Shown: positions 1 to 12,959 of the stretch, in pieces
Numbering within the stretch: the first letter of the stretch is position 1
How the letters are laid out: every line of letters starts with the position of its first letter
Source: Eupeodes corollae
Taxonomy: Eukaryota > Arthropoda > Insecta > Diptera > Syrphidae
Direction of reading: 5' to 3'
Assembly (NCBI RefSeq): GCF_945859685.1
Contig: NC_079147.1
Span: forward strand, 133,689,645-133,753,644
Length of the DNA stretch: 64,000 nt
Notes under the pieces: model-generated
Told to the model about the DNA's origin: nothing
Database searches by the model: none
What the model saw: only the letters and a program-made list of their open reading frames with translations
Position numbers and translations under genes: made by a program

Positions 1-75
1 AAATGTCAAAATTGTCAATTCGATAAATCGGACCATTACAAAAACTTTCTATTTGAAGTTAATAAAATTGTATTT
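1..75 (-). repeat. Dispersed repeat family 1, end fragment
   Basis: The bases read AAATCGGACC then ATTACA, the reverse complement of the GGTCCGATTT block shared by a family of repeats found across the window. The copy is cut by the window edge. Confidence 0.6.
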
Positions 76-1169
76 AACTGCAAAAGAATAATGCCGCTGG
101 ATCAAATCCAACTGGCTTAACTATATCACCTTTAGCAGGCACATTGCCGAATATGTACCTTAAGTTGGGCCACGTTCTAAAAATTGGGTTTTTTATGCAA
201 ATTTAAAAAAAGTTAATACAGAATTCTGCTAAAAACTCAAAGCGAGCTAATCAATTTTTTCAAGAAAATATTCACAACTAATTTGAAGCGTTTTATAAAG
301 AAATTCTTATTGTTTTGCAAGAACAAAAACGCAATCTTATGCAATTATACAAGTGTTACAATAAACCAGTAAATTGAATAGGATTTTTAAGAAATTTATA
401 TGGAAAACAATTCATCCATTTCACCCATCCGACCTTCCTGGGAGAAGGAGTAGTTTCACTAGGGGCTACTTTAATATGAAAACAAATAAACGAGCCTGGG
501 ATGCGACCCACATTCAAAACATCTCATCCGTATCCGTCTAAGACTCTAACAAAATATTATTAGCAATATTTTGTGTATTTAGTAAAACAAAATTAAGAAC
601 AGAATAAAATCATTTTGACTTCAATTCCTTCATTTATTCACGTGATATCGATAATCGAACATCAATGTTTAGGTTTACTTATTTTCGTAGATTTTTAATT
701 TTAAGGAAATACTGTCTTTTTGACTAACATTTTCTTCTCTTTTACATTCCACAATATGATCCACGGAAATAGCTGAATAGCTGACTTTTGACATAAAATT
801 AAAATTCAAATGAAAAAAAAAATGGGTTTGAGATTTTTTTTTTTTTTCAGTTCAACACAGAAACGTATATTATGACCATTAGACTTACCGGACTCAAACT
901 ACGTTTAAATTTATTTGAACAATGGTTTAACATTCAGTTTATAACTAGATTTGAAATGTACTTTCGTTTGAACAAAGAAATCTAAAACTAAACTATATCC
1001 TAAGTTTGATCGAAAGTGACTTTGCGAAGCGAGCTGAACTCCTAACATTTTCGCGAAAGGAAGAGTTGGAACTGACTTAAATCTTTTACTATCACAGCCT
1101 ACCTTAAGTAAAAAAACTCAACGAAATGTTAAACATGCGATGCAAGACGTTCAACGCCTTACGAAATAA

Positions 1170-1866
1170 GGGTACATATCTTTAATTTTCAAAAAGATGT
1201 TTGACTTAAAAATCAATTTTTGCCATCTTTTCGTAATAATATTTTTATGTTGTGTTAAAACAGTATCAATTCGCAAAAATATTATTCTTCGGCGCATTCA
1301 TTTTTTTTTGGAGGTAAATTTATTTTTTGTTCGTAGATATTCGAGGTACAAATATTTTTTGTCTAGTAAACTCTGAAAGTACTCTCTGTGTCTATTCATG
1401 TTGTTATCTGTACAAATAATGTCGATATCCTTATATCGTCGTCGTTCTATTAAAACTCCCTAAGTCCATTTTTTGTGTTTCGAGATATTTATTGCATTAA
1501 AAGTTTGAAATCAACATGCAATTTAATAGATTTTGAGAGTTTTAATTCTTTATAATTTAAAAATGGTGCATCGTTAAGCTTAGGGAGTTTTGAAAAATAT
1601 AAATTTTGTCATTTGCATGAACTTAGTGTATTTATTTCATATTTGCGGAAAATGGACTTAGGGAGTTTTCAAAGAACAACGACGATATGTTCTTGAGATA
1701 TGGCCCACGAAAAAAAGGTACCCATACGTACGGGCGGCGCACATACACACAGACATCTCTCTAAAAAAAACTTTTGTTTAGAGGCTGCGGAGATTGAAAC
1801 GTCGAAAATGTCAAAATTTTAAGTTCCACAAATCGGAACTGGGATGTGGGACCTCGTCATCGTCTT
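1170..1866 (-). repeat. Dispersed repeat family 1, diverged copy
   Basis: It carries the family landmarks in reverse order: CACACAGACATCTCTCT near 1747, GAAACGTCGAAAATGTCAAA near 1796 and AAATCGGAAC near 1830. It is more diverged than the copies at 23.5 and 56 kb. A separate inverted-repeat unit (1432-1690) sits inside it. Confidence 0.5.
1432..1690. repeat. Inverted-repeat (MITE-like) unit
   Basis: Arms of about 39 bp at 1433-1471 and 1649-1688 are near-perfect reverse complements, built on ATATCGTCGTCGTTCT and AAAACTCCCTAAGTCCAT. A third partial copy of CTTAGGGAGTTTT lies in the middle near 1578. There is no coding potential. The size and symmetry suggest a small non-autonomous DNA transposon. 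No clear target duplication was recognised. Confidence 0.55.
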
Positions 1867-1887
1867 AAGAAATACTTTTATGAAATA

Positions 1888-3052
1888 CTAGCTTTTTACC
1901 CGCGGCTTCGCCCGCAGTGGAGAAATTAAATAAGTATGAAAGATAAAGGGTAAGGGTATAATAATAGAAATGAGTCAATATAATAACTAAATTTTATTGC
2001 TTGGCTGAGATCAACAATTTTTAAAAATACTACAGACAATGAAGTTTCAACACCTTAATATATGCTTATTGAAATGCAACAACAAATGTTAAAATATATT
2101 TCACCGTCACAAAAATAAATAATTCTGAATTCTAAAGGAAGAAGAGTCCACCACTGCCGGAGTCTATTTTACGTAAAACTTGATGAAAAACATGATTTTG
2201 CTTTGGAAGTAATTGAGGGACTGATTCTGCCACTTTATGTTGCAGTGCTATGAAATCATAATCAAGCTCTCGTGCAATTTCATTATCAAAATCATCCACA
2301 TTGTCTCATCGAGGGCTGGACATTCCAAAATCATCTATTATAATTAGCGTTTTATTGTAGACATGTTCATTGAAAGTAATGTCTGTGTGTACTTGCTGCA
2401 GGTGATGTAAAATATCTTCAGGCATGTATTCTTTGTACTTATTCCAAAGAGTTTGAGGGTTAGAAAGACCGCAAGAAGATAAAAGCATAGCGTAAGGTTC
2501 CCTGATTTTATCTGGCGATCGACATTGTACAGCTTCCTCCATAGTTTCATCCCAATGATTGTCATTTTAACAATCGCCGAGCTTCACATGCTTCTCGGTA
2601 GGCTTGACATTCCTGACCATTGGCAATTTTAAGTTCTGTTAAGCTAATTGGACCTCTAACATGATGCAACAACATGCGCAGACATTCATAACATGTACGG
2701 TAAATATAGAAACAGTTGAAACTATATTCAATTGAATTAGATATTGAATTAGATATTGTCGTCACCGTGGGTAATACAGTAGGTTGGTATTACAGTATTC
2801 AGGGTTGAAACTTCATTACTATAATGCTAGATGATGCTAGATGGCGTTGAAGTAGCTAAATTTGACGATATTTTGACAATCAATTTTCATATTTTTCGTT
2901 AATTTTTTTAATTTTTTTTAATAAAAAGTATGCTTTGTTACTTCTAATACCTTCAAGAGTGTATGTACAAAGTTTCATGATGATCGGTTAAGTAGTTTTT
3001 GCGTGAAAGCGTAACAAACAGACTTACATTCGCATTTATAATATTAGTATGA
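1888..3052 (-). mobile_element. Helitron, truncated non-autonomous copy
   Basis: Read on the minus strand, the element begins TCATACTAATATTATAAATG (ending at 3052). It ends with a GC-rich segment, GCGGGCGAAGCCGCGGG, followed by AAAAAGCTAG at 1888. The TC start, CTAG end, GC-rich subterminal hairpin-like segment and insertion between A and T (flanks A outside 3052, T outside 1888) are the hallmarks of a Helitron rolling-circle transposon. The interior keeps only a short part of the helicase frame (2138-2765), so this copy cannot mobilise itself. Confidence 0.8.
2138..2765 (-). pseudogene. Helitron helicase fragment
   Basis: Two minus-strand pieces, 2765-2562 and 2542-2306, read in different frames like the central linker of a Helitron Rep/helicase. 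Recognisable strings include LLHHVRGPISLTELK, EEAVQCRSPDKIREPYAMLL and LWNKYKEYMPEDIL. After a stop near 2306 the frame continues to SGSGGLFFL and then ends, just where the Walker A (GKT) loop of the Pif1-type helicase should begin. The Rep nuclease and most helicase motifs are absent. The frameshift and stops mark it as dead. The family call rests on remembered motifs and is fairly secure. Confidence 0.72.
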
Positions 3053-3189
3053 TGTACTCCTAATAGACACAATACCAGTCAATGGTGAAAAGCCGATGGA
3101 CAAATTACCAATTATAATTGATTTTTCCAAGAATTGAAGAACACCGATATACAGCAATTAATTTATATGTAATATATATATAAGAAATA

Positions 3190-3526
3190 TATGGCCGAGG
3201 TTGCGGCCAAGTACCACCCCACGCAGCCACTAAGCGATTGGGATACTTCCCCAAGATGGGTAGTGAATTGTGGGGCCCCGTTATCTTATTAGTGCCATTT
3301 GAGATTTTGATATTTCATTGGTTGCCTGATTGGAGTAAACAAATATAAATCAATGATATCTGTTTTTTAAGATTAATATAATTTAATAATCATGTATGTA
3401 CAAAGTACTAGTGTTTATTAGTTAGAATTTTAAACAAAAAAATTCCGAAGTATCTATTGTGGGGCCCCCCGTTTTTGGTGGCCCAGGGGGTTCCACCCCG
3501 ATTGCAATCCCCTAAATCCGTCCCTG
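3190..3526 (-). mobile_element. Possible hAT-type terminal fragment
   Basis: On the minus strand the segment starts CAGGGACGGATTTAGGGG (3526 inward), which resembles terminal inverted repeats of hAT transposons. It is followed by a G/C-rich stretch containing GGGGCCCC-type runs near 3268 and 3462. No matching opposite end or 8-bp duplication was found, so this is a solo end or a truncated copy. Confidence 0.4.
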
Positions 3527-3857
3527 GTGTTTGTAGATGAACGTATAAAGTATATAACCGTATTTGAAATAGGGTTGTTTTTGAATACATAAATGAAATA
3601 ATTTGACAATCCTTGTATTTCCCATAATCCAACTTGATAAAAAACTGCAATTTTATTTTCAAAAACCTTTGAAAGACATTAAGTCTACTTTAACTAAAAA
3701 AATGTATATCAGTCTCATATTTCCAATTGATGCAGGAATAGGTAGAAATTAAAGCAGTTAAAGTTAGTTAAATTCTCAAATAATGATGCAAGAGTATACA
3801 TTTTTAAAGATAGCCAAATTTCAAAACGTAATTTTGAAAATTTAATTTCTTCACAGT

Positions 3858-3894
3858 TTTATTATGAATTTAAAAAACATATATTGATTTTATT
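3858..3894 (-). terminator. Poly(A) signals of esterase A
   Basis: AATAAA (minus strand) occurs at 3889-3894, overlapping the TAA stop, and again at 3858-3863 about 27 bases downstream. The second is the likelier working signal because the first would leave almost no 3' UTR. Confidence 0.45.
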
Positions 3895-6800
3895 GTATAT
3901 ATAATGAATCCCAGACTTTTAATTTTTCTTTCTCTGGTAAATCGATGATTTCGACTTCATCCGAAATATTTAAGCATTTCAAATCAGTGTTATCTTTTTC
4001 CAAAGGTTTCCATTGAACTGATTGTAAAGCTTCACAGTTTGGATCGCTAGTAATTGCAAATTGACTAACCCAACTCGTCATCCGATCGATAGTTTTGTAT
4101 TCCCTGCTGTTTTTATCCATTTTACGCCCGGTAATCGAGTGGAACAAATAGCTTAGCTCATCGCCATGGCTTGATCCACGTAAACCTTTTTGTCTCATAA
4201 TTCGGAACGGCAGGAATAGGTTATCAGAATCAAAATCATACCTATAAAGGAATGTTGGAGCTAGAGAGTATTTAGCTCTTGAAGCTAAAAACTGCTGCAT
4301 TGGATTGACAAAGTGTTTGAATCCCATGATCTTCAAAAAAAAAACATGCATTATATAACATACTGTTCTTATAAATTAAGGCATTTTGGTATCTTACGTC
4401 GAGTAAACAATTTAAAGGCGTTGAATCTTGGTTTACATGAGCGTCCTTTAATTTCTTTCCAAGCTCCAGACATTTCTTACTTTCTCTGTCATCCACAAGT
4501 TCTGATGGCACCAAGTAAGCACAAGTCTCAAGCTCGTACAAGGCATTTGGTTCTTTTGATAAGGCTAAATAAATTTAAAGACGTGGGTAAAAATTCATAA
4601 AATACAAAACAGTTATTTTTGAATAGAATTAACCAACCTGCGTGAAATAGTAATCCCTCTGATGAAGTAAAACCTGTTATCATAGGAATACTATTACTCC
4701 ATGCTGTCTTCATCATTTCTGCTGGTTCCTTGGGAACAACACAGTCCTTAGAGTCATACGGTTCAACAGTTGGTCCAAAACAGAATAATGTACCAGCACG
4801 TAGTTCCTCCAAGGTCAAAAGCTTAGCATCGTCCACAACAAGATCACTTGCCTTAACACCACGCAAGTATTCGAGCACATCATTATCGTTGTCCTCACCA
4901 GAGTATCCACAATGTTTTGCCAATCGATAGGCATAGTCTTTTTGCTTTACCGATGCCCAAGGTGTTATTGCGTTGCCAGACATCAAAATTGCACGTTGGA
5001 AAAGACCTTTGGTTTGTTCCGTAATGGACATGTAATGTGTGGAAGCTGCGCCAGCGCTTTCGCCAAAAACTGTAATATTATTCGGGTCTCCACCAAATTG
5101 TGAACAATTATTTTTTATCCATTTTAAGGCCATAACTTGATCTTTTAGACCAGCATTGCCAGGCACGTCAGCTTTTGGATCTTTCAGGCTCAGGAAACCT
5201 ATAGAATTGAGAATATTATGGTTATAATGACATTTATTTTCGTATGCATCATGCACTAGTCATCGGCGATAGAAAATAGGCATAAAGTGATGTTAAATAT
5301 TAGAACAAATTATGGAAGGTGTGTGACTACCCGGGCGGTCTCTAGTATCCGGTCGTTTTTGCAATTATTCTTAAATAATTAAGTCTCGAAACCTAAAACC
5401 TAAAGTAATAAATTTATTTCACTCCATTTGTTAAAATTTGTCACATCGAAACTTGACACATTCGTCAAAGAAAAATAAGAAAGGTGAACAATTCTACGAA
5501 TTGTAATGAACTTCATTTTAAGCATTTCCATGTGATTGGAAAGAGCAAACTTAATACTTTAGTGATAGTGGCTTTTTTCAGTTCTTCCAATTTTTTTTAA
5601 ATGAAGAAAATACGATAACTTTGTAAAGTAATCAAAATTTAAAATTTCGTCCTGAATTCTTTATGTTAAATAGTAGCCGCTTACTGCAATTCAACTAAAA
5701 GCATGTGTGCTTTCCCGCCAAATGAATAGAAGATAAAGTACTCGTAAAACATACTTAATACTTTTACAATAAAAAGCTTTAGAGCGTCGGCTGTGTGAGT
5801 AATAACAAATAAACAAAATTTATATTTCTTATGTTTATAAAATGCATTAGTTGACCGGGTAATACAATACATAAAATTACAAACTTATGTTAATATATTT
5901 TTTTTATTTTTGCCGATTGTGCTTCAATAAAACTTACCAAAAGCATTCACTCTATAGTTGAGAGTCACCAATACGATATCCTTGGTCATTAATAATTCTG
6001 GACTATAAAAATCACGATTTGCTTCGCCAAGGATGAAGGCACCACCATAAATCCAAACCAAAACTGCTCGTGGTTTTTTCGGTTTGAGCTGTAAATTTAA
6101 TATTAATTTTTCTTGAAGAATATTGACAATTGTTTGTATAAATACGCTAATATAATTAATAATATTAATATTTTATTGAAAAACAATTGAAATTTTTCGA
6201 ATCATTGTTATAAGAAAGAATTAAGAATACTTTAACAATTTACAAAACGAATTAAGCAATTTTTTTTCAATTATTTTATATTAATAACAAAAAAATTAAA
6301 TTCAAGGGCATGGTTGTCCTTTATTGTTTAAAGCGTATACACCAATCTTATAAGAAGATAAGAGATAGGGAACATATATTCGAAGTAAAAAAGTAAGTTC
6401 ACGGATTTTTGTAAATTATTTCATTTTAATCGTAGAACAAAATTCTCTCAAAATATACGAATACATATATGTAGGTTCTTTAGTTAACGTACCTTAATAC
6501 CTACACATTTATGAACTATTTCAGAGAACGAGCCTAAAAAGACTAATAATAATAAAAAAGCTTTTGAGAGTAATAGAATTAAACGAAAAAATGTTTTTTG
6601 AAAAAAAAACAAACAAATTATTCTAAATATTTTATTCCCTATTAGCATGAAAACAAGATTGTTGGGGAAGTGTAAGAGGAAGTAAGAAGAGTATCCTTAT
6701 TATGTCACATATAAATTGATGTTAATTGAAAAAAGGACCAGGAGGACTTTACAAAATAATATAATTAAGGAATGTATTTGACATTGACAGCTCACTTAAA

Positions 6801-9800
6801 AACTATATAATATTGAAATTATAATTAAAATGCACGTATTTATACTTACGTACATATGAACATATTGATATTTTATATGCATGACAATTTAATTGATGGG
6901 AGAATAGTTAAAGGAGTTTTAGTCTTATGAATAAAAAATTATTTAAATTAATTATTGAAAGTAACATAATATATGTACATACAAATTATAAAAGAATTCG
7001 TATTTGTAAAACGTTATTAAGAAATCCAATTCTTTTTTTTCGCGAGAATGCTTTGTAATAAGGTAACATTATTTAATTAACACAAAATATGAGGAGTGTG
7101 GTGGAATCGACAATGAAAACAGACATCTACGAGTATGTACGAAAGAAACTTTGGAAGAAGTTTCTTCCGAACAGCGAAACAAATATAAAAAACTTTTAAT
7201 CTTAAACAAATAACATTTCTATAGTTTTTATTATTTCTTATAAATTGCTATATAATACTAAATACGCTCACTAATGTTAATTATTTTTTGGTACGTATAC
7301 TATACAGAGATGAACAAAACAATAAGGCCATTTTAATGAGTTAAGTTAAGTCTAGAGCCTAAAAAAAAGATTTTTAAAGAGATGTCTGGGTGTGCGTGTT
7401 TACGTACATCCGTATGTCTGTTCGATCGGAAAGCTTTTTTCGTCAGTCACATCTCAAGAAAATTAAAACAAAATGTTTTAAATCAACAAACTTTATAAGA
7501 AACAGAAAAAAAAATTAAACAAAAATAATTGGCACCTCGAATATTTTACGATCGAAAAACGATTTTATCTCAAACACAAGAAGGATAACGTTCTTGACAT
7601 CTTGCAATATTTTGAAAATATTGAATTGAGAGTTTTCTTACAAAAAAATAGACACCTAAAAAAAAACATTACTAAAATTTGGTAATAAATTGATTCTCGA
7701 CTCAAATGTCTTTTCAAAAATTAAAGATATTGGCTTCAAACTAATTATCTTATAAAAAATATTGTGTTCGACATTAAGCAATTTTTATAAAAATTGACAA
7801 AAAATAAAATCTACACGAAAATTGGTAAACATTGATGTTCGAATAGCGATATTTCAAGAACAAGTGAAGGAATCGACTTTAAATTATTATCAGTGTGGGT
7901 CGCTCCCAGCCTCTTTTTTACAAATAATTTATATTTCATTATTCCATTATATCAACGAAACAAAAAAAGGAAAGTTCTTAAAAAATTAAATGTTAGAAAA
8001 GATATGTATGTTGTCAAAGGTATTGTGGTCGTCGGCGTAAATGATTCCTTTCAGCGAACTGAGTTTTTTTTTTTAATATTTTTGTATGCTGGTCCTAAAT
8101 AGTCTTAGGCTCTAAGAGTCCTGTGGGTAATGTCAGAAGGTTTGAAAGGTTACGAGAATAGATCAACTTCACAAATATCCGACCGTTCAGTGCCTTACGG
8201 ACGGAAATAATAAATAAGGATATTGTTTTGTAACATATGTAATATGTAAAATGCAATAACCATAATGTTTAAGGCCATCACCACTTGTTAGTTCATGTAA
8301 AACATCTGACCTACACTAGCTAAGTGTATTTTGAAATGACTTTTCCAGAAGCTGTACGGATAAGGAAGAGATAAAAAAAAACAATTTTTCTATAACGATC
8401 TAAACGATCTCAATACCATTAACAAATTCAGTCTTTTAAGTTTCGTAAGGGACTCAAACTAGTTTCAATGAAAGCCTCAGGATGTGGTATCACAATGGGC
8501 CATTAAATTGGCCTAAGAGGGTCCTACTCCATTACGGACGGCTGATTTAACCTTAACTTACACAGCTGTGACACAATTGATTTAGTAAAGGAAACATTTG
8601 GTAACTTCATAGTTTATGTTACAGACCCGTGAATTGACCTCTGATATCGCGCAACTCAACGCCGCTGAAATATTTTCTAATTCTTTAATCTATAAGCCGA
8701 TAAGCTCAAAACGATTAATAAATTATTTCTGATATACGGCCACAAATTATAGAAAAAGTCATCGAAAAGTGGACCTTCACATTAGACTACGTTCAGGCCA
8801 GAAATCATACTTAAATTTAAATGCCATAACAAAATTTTTCCATTCGAATTAAGTAAAATTCATTAAGATTTCATGATAAGGTTTTAAAATGTTCTTGTAA
8901 AGCAATGATAGTAAATAACCACCGTAAGAATATTTTAAAAGGTAAACGAAACTACAGAGCCCTAAAAGCTCTCGGTCGATATTAAAGAAAAATGCTTTGC
9001 TAATTCTTTAGAATTATGACTATTTAAATAATTCTAAAATATTCTATTCGACTACTTTAAAAAAACACTTCTATATAAAGACCGTACCTATACCCATCTT
9101 AAATATATGTATTGCATTAAGTATTGTAATAGTTATTATTTAAATCTTACGTCGTTGGTGTAAACATTCAAATAAAGGCAATCTTCAGTTCCCTCAACAT
9201 AACCATTGATTATGTTGATTTGCATTGGTTTTGGGTTCATTTGAGTACAATCTAAAACATCATTCCAGGGTTTGGGTGGTTGTGGAGCTTTGAATCGCAA
9301 ACTGCCCAACGGTGGTTCAGCAAACGGAATTTTTTCAAAACTATAATAATCTTTGTCGTATAGAGACTTCCTCTTAACGCCTTTGATTTTTCCATATTCT
9401 GTTTCTGCAATTGTTGTCTCGCCAGTATTATTCCTATATTGGTTAAGTTTATGTTCAAGTGTTCTGAAAAAAAGTCAAACATATATTTGTTAACAATAAA
9501 AAAGTTGAAATATCTAAAGTAATTTAATATATTAGGTATACGCATGTAGGTACATATTTTTAAATATAATGTAGACATTTACTGCACAAATATTTCTCAC
9601 AGATACAATGAAAATAATTATTTTTGTTTCGGTTTTATAATTATACATTTCATAATATTTTAATAATTGGACATTTGTACTTTAAACGGGAGTATCTATA
9701 CCTACCTTTATCGTCATTTAAAATAAATACAATCGAAAATATAGCATTTCTTACCAATCTAAGACAACAATTTATTCTGTGTATGCGATTGTTAATAATT

Positions 9801-10321
9801 TATAGTTACCTACATTCTTGAAATTACATCTTGACATTAAAAGAATGTTTTAGGCTAAGACCCTGCCTTTGTATGTATGTATGCATATATAAAGTTATCA
9901 AAACAGTTATTATTCTAAATTTGTTTTGCAAAAATAATAAAACATGCCAAAATTAAAATAGAATTGTATTGTACGTAGGTGTAGGTAGATTTAATCAAAT
10001 TCAAATAAGATATTCTGATTATGATTTTATGGTATACGAGGAACGGAAAATTAATTTTATCTACATACATACATGTGTACATACATTTGCTTATTAAGAC
10101 TAGAATTATTTTAGTTAATGGAGGTTTTCTTATTTTTAGCTTTATTCGCAGATTTTAACGCTTATCTCAAACCATTATCTACATTATTTTTATTTTTCGT
10201 TAATGTTTCAATTCGCAATAAAATACAAATATTATGGTCACAATCATTTAAACCAAGAAAAGAAATTGACTTACCTATATTTATAATAAAGTTTCCCACT
10301 GAGACTAACTTTGGAAATCAT
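3890..10321 (-). CDS. Esterase A, alpha-esterase-type carboxylesterase, six exons
   Basis: Serine carboxylesterase of the alpha/beta-hydrolase fold, expected to hydrolyse carboxyl esters, lipids and xenobiotics in the cytosol. Exons on the minus strand: 10321-10275, 9463-9151, 6088-5938, 5198-4638, 4564-4398, 4330-3890. All introns are GT-AG and the phases join without a break into 559 aa, the usual family length. The start is ATG at 10321, giving MISKVSLSGKLYYKY with no signal peptide. Catalytic residues are Ser218 (FGESAGA), Glu351 (SSEGLLF) and His468 (SHGDELSYLF). Trp251 in the acyl pocket is kept. The oxyanion loop reads IYGGAF, with Ala at 137 where alphaE7 has Gly. It appears intact and functional. 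Intron 2 is 3 kb and carries a dispersed repeat. Which alpha-esterase paralogue it is cannot be settled without alignment; alphaE7-like is plausible. Confidence 0.93.
6089..9150 (-). other. Large intron 2 of esterase A
   Basis: A 3,062-bp intron between the exon ending TND and the exon starting LKPKKP. Apart from a family 1 repeat near 7345-7890 it is AT-rich and shows no coding frame I can support. The short open frame at 7893-8102 has no recognisable content. Confidence 0.8.
7345..7890 (+). repeat. Dispersed repeat family 1, copy in esterase A intron
   Basis: It carries AGAGATGTCTGGGTGTGCGTG (7378 on), the GTACATCCGTA stretch, and then the AT-rich body with TTGATTCTCGACTCAAATGTC and ATTGGCTTCAAACTAATTAT. 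It lacks the GTAATCGG leading block. Confidence 0.6.
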
Positions 10322-10339
10322 CTTGACCACTTGTGATAT

Positions 10340-10580
10340 CAACACCAAAAAATACAAAAATTAAACAAACAAACAATCAAACTAATCTAATAAAAACAAG
10401 TTCTTTATAGCTTCAATGCTCGTTTTGTACTAAAAGTAATATCAAATAAATAACCCCCTATGACTGTACTGAGATTACTTTTGACAACCAAATAAACTTA
10501 AAAAGTGATGGTGTGACCAGCATCAATGAACAAATATGTATAACATTTTTGTAATATGATCTTATCCATGGTGACATCAA
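10340..10580. other. Upstream flank of esterase A
   Basis: AT-rich sequence upstream of the esterase A start codon. It should hold the promoter and 5' UTR, but no TATA box, initiator or other element could be assigned with confidence. Confidence 0.3.
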
Positions 10581-10849
10581 AAAGCTAGAACGAGTAAGTT
10601 CGGTTAAGACAATCTACCATCGTGTGTGATGGGGGGATTTATTTCCTTCCGATCAGGCGGAAAGGGAAATTTTCTAAAAAAAATTACCATAAAATAGACA
10701 AAAAAATGGGGACAATACAAAATAACATAGTTGTTTTTCTGTTTTCTAATGTGTTATCCATTTTGGGGCTGGAATTCGACATCTGTCAAACTAAGTTGTT
10801 AAACCATCTTCTTTTACCTTTTCAGTTGACAGCCTGAAATTAACAAAAA

Positions 10850-11704
10850 TGGATCGCTTAACTAAAGCACAAAGAATACAAATTGTTAAAACCTGCTACA
10901 AAAATTGTGATTCTGCCAAAGCCACATATCGTGCTTTAAGAGGAGATTATGGTTAACATAATCGTCCAACTATGCAAGCAATTGTCAAAATTGTGAAGAA
11001 TTTTTAAGAGACTGGATTGGTTACAGATATTGTAAGGCCTGTGCATCATCGTTTCGCTGGTATCATCGAAAATATCTCTAGTATGCTGTAAGTGTAAGTG
11101 TCGCCGAAACCCGAATGTGTCAAATCCTCGTCGTTGAGTGCTTGAATGAGTGCTTGAACAATAGACAGGCGGTGGACGGCGATTATTCGAACACATTTTT
11201 TTTGAGCGACGAAGCCTATATCTCACTCACTCACTGGGTATGTTAAATAAACGAAAGTGTTTGGGGTACCACAAAATGTCACTTTTTGGTGCGCTCTTTG
11301 GTCCGGAATTGCCAATGGACCTTACTTCTTCGAACGACGATGGAACGACTTTCATAGTCAATTCGGAGCGTTATGGTCATGGTATAACCGACTTATTTGT
11401 GCCTGCTGTTAAAGAATACGACTTGGGTTTTAACAAGATGGTGCCGCATGCCACACAAGTCGAGCACTTATGGCTTTATTGCAAGAGATCATTTCCTGGA
11501 CGCGTAATTTCTCGTCGTGGCGATATCAACTGGCCACCAAGATCATGCGATTGGACACCGCTGGGCTCTTTTTGGGGTTGCTACGCGAAAGACCGTGTCT
11601 ATGCAGATAAACCTTTAACTCTTGAGCACTTGCCAACATTCGTTAAGTTAGGGCTTAGATACCGCCAAATATGTGTCGAAAATTTGACGTGGTATTCATT
11701 ATAA
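10850..11704 (+). pseudogene. Tc1/mariner-superfamily transposase, broken
   Basis: A cut-and-paste transposase remnant. The start is ATG at 10850, giving MDRLTKAQRIQIVKTCY, a helix-turn-helix N-terminus. In-frame stops follow at about 10954 and 11006. The catalytic core survives in pieces: FFLSDEAYISLTHWV near 11204 (a DEAH/DEAY acidic motif), VNSERYGHGITDLFVPA near 11360, and GDINWPPRSCDWTPLGSFWG near 11520, where relatives read DLTPLDFFLW. The final catalytic Asp of the DLTPLD motif is replaced (TPLGS). Residues expected between VEYDL and the HTA motif are partly scrambled. It is dead. It resembles the mariner fragment at 19.5-20.1 kb, so both belong to one family. Confidence 0.85.
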
Positions 11705-11764
11705 TGATGTAGTGTTTCACACATAATAACGGCGTTCAGACTCTCTAATAAAAAAGAATATTCA

Positions 11765-12330
11765 TGAAAAAAAATATTTTATCGGTGTTTTATTTACGTT
11801 TAATTTGGAACCCCAAAATATCTAACCCTGTTGTTTTTGAGATAATTGACAAATATTCTTATACTTTCTCTTTTTCTCTTCGTATTTTTTACTTTTGGGT
11901 TTTGGTTTTTGAGAATAATAAAACTGTTTTTTCTTTATACTTTTAATGTATACTTTCAGGATTTTTAGTTTTTAATTTTAATGATAAGAAGGTTCCATAC
12001 CTAGTTTAAAAATGGAAGTTTGAGTCATTTTTATTCCGAAGTCGTTCTGCACTTTAAAACTTGTGCTAGTAAAAATAACAGAGCGCATGAGAGAGAGTAA
12101 AACATTTCCCTTTTTTCCAGATTCAGTCCGAGGCTGCGCTGGCTGTCAAATTCGATTTGAAAATCAGAACAAGCAATGGCAGAAGAAAAAACAAATGTGC
12201 GTTGCGTTATAAATCCTACATTTTTTAATTTGTTAATTATTATCATTTTGCCGTCGGTTTATCGGGAAAATATAAAACTTAATTAATATCAAACAAGTAA
12301 TTAAAAAACCATCTATGAGGGAAATATTAT
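11765..12330. other. No gene seen
   Basis: AT-rich sequence after the mariner copy. Short open frames on both strands have biased, unrecognisable composition and no homologous motifs. Confidence 0.5.
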
Positions 12331-12331
12331 A

Positions 12332-12412
12332 GCCGTAGTGTCGTAGCTTAACTGTTTCAATAGACATCCGCAACCAGGCGAAAGCCGCAATGGGTTTAAG
12401 CTCCATTTATTT
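12332..12412 (+). repeat. tRNA-derived SINE head, diverged (candidate)
   Basis: The run GTAGCTTAACTGTTTCAA resembles a Pol III A box and GGGTTTAAGCTCC resembles a B box, about 45 bases apart, with ATCCGCAACCAGG between them. This layout matches SINE tRNA heads. No intact tRNA cloverleaf is evident. Confidence 0.4.
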
Positions 12413-12959
12413 TAGTGACTTCCTACTAACACCTTCATTTCTGTGAGTTTTTGTCTGCATTTTTAATTGCTGTGTCATAAGCTTCTCATTGCAACGTTTA
12501 GCTTGCGAAAAGTTCCAGAACTTCTTGTTTGTTGTTCCTGCCTTTTGGTTAATTTCACTATCAACCAAACCCTGATCTGACTTTTGCTCAAAAATTTACA
12601 TTCGAGTGATTGTATGGTTGTTGCTTTTTAAAAAATGTTCCCTTCCGCCTATAAAAACTTATGTTTAACATAAGTTCAAATTAATACGGAAGGATACTCT
12701 GTTTAAAACAAAACGTTGGCAAGTTACTCTCGGAAACGACAGATATGAACTATTGCTGCGGTTTAGCTGATGACTCTAGTCGGGAAGCACATTTGTAGAT
12801 TAAACGTAGAGTTTCTCCAATACGAGAAGTCCCCATTATTAACCTTTTGCAGGACTTGATAATCATCTACGGAGTGTTGAAGATAGATTTAATCTGATAA
12901 ATTGTATTAAACTGAACATAGCTACATAAGCCTCAATAAATAAGGGAACTACTCTGTTT

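Noticed and set aside
4730..5103. Plus-strand open frames overlapping esterase A exon 4
   Set aside because: They are antisense shadows of a confirmed esterase exon with catalytic motifs and show no independent motif.
10936..11226. 96-codon minus-strand frame in the mariner region
   Set aside because: It lies antisense to the broken transposase and has no motif.
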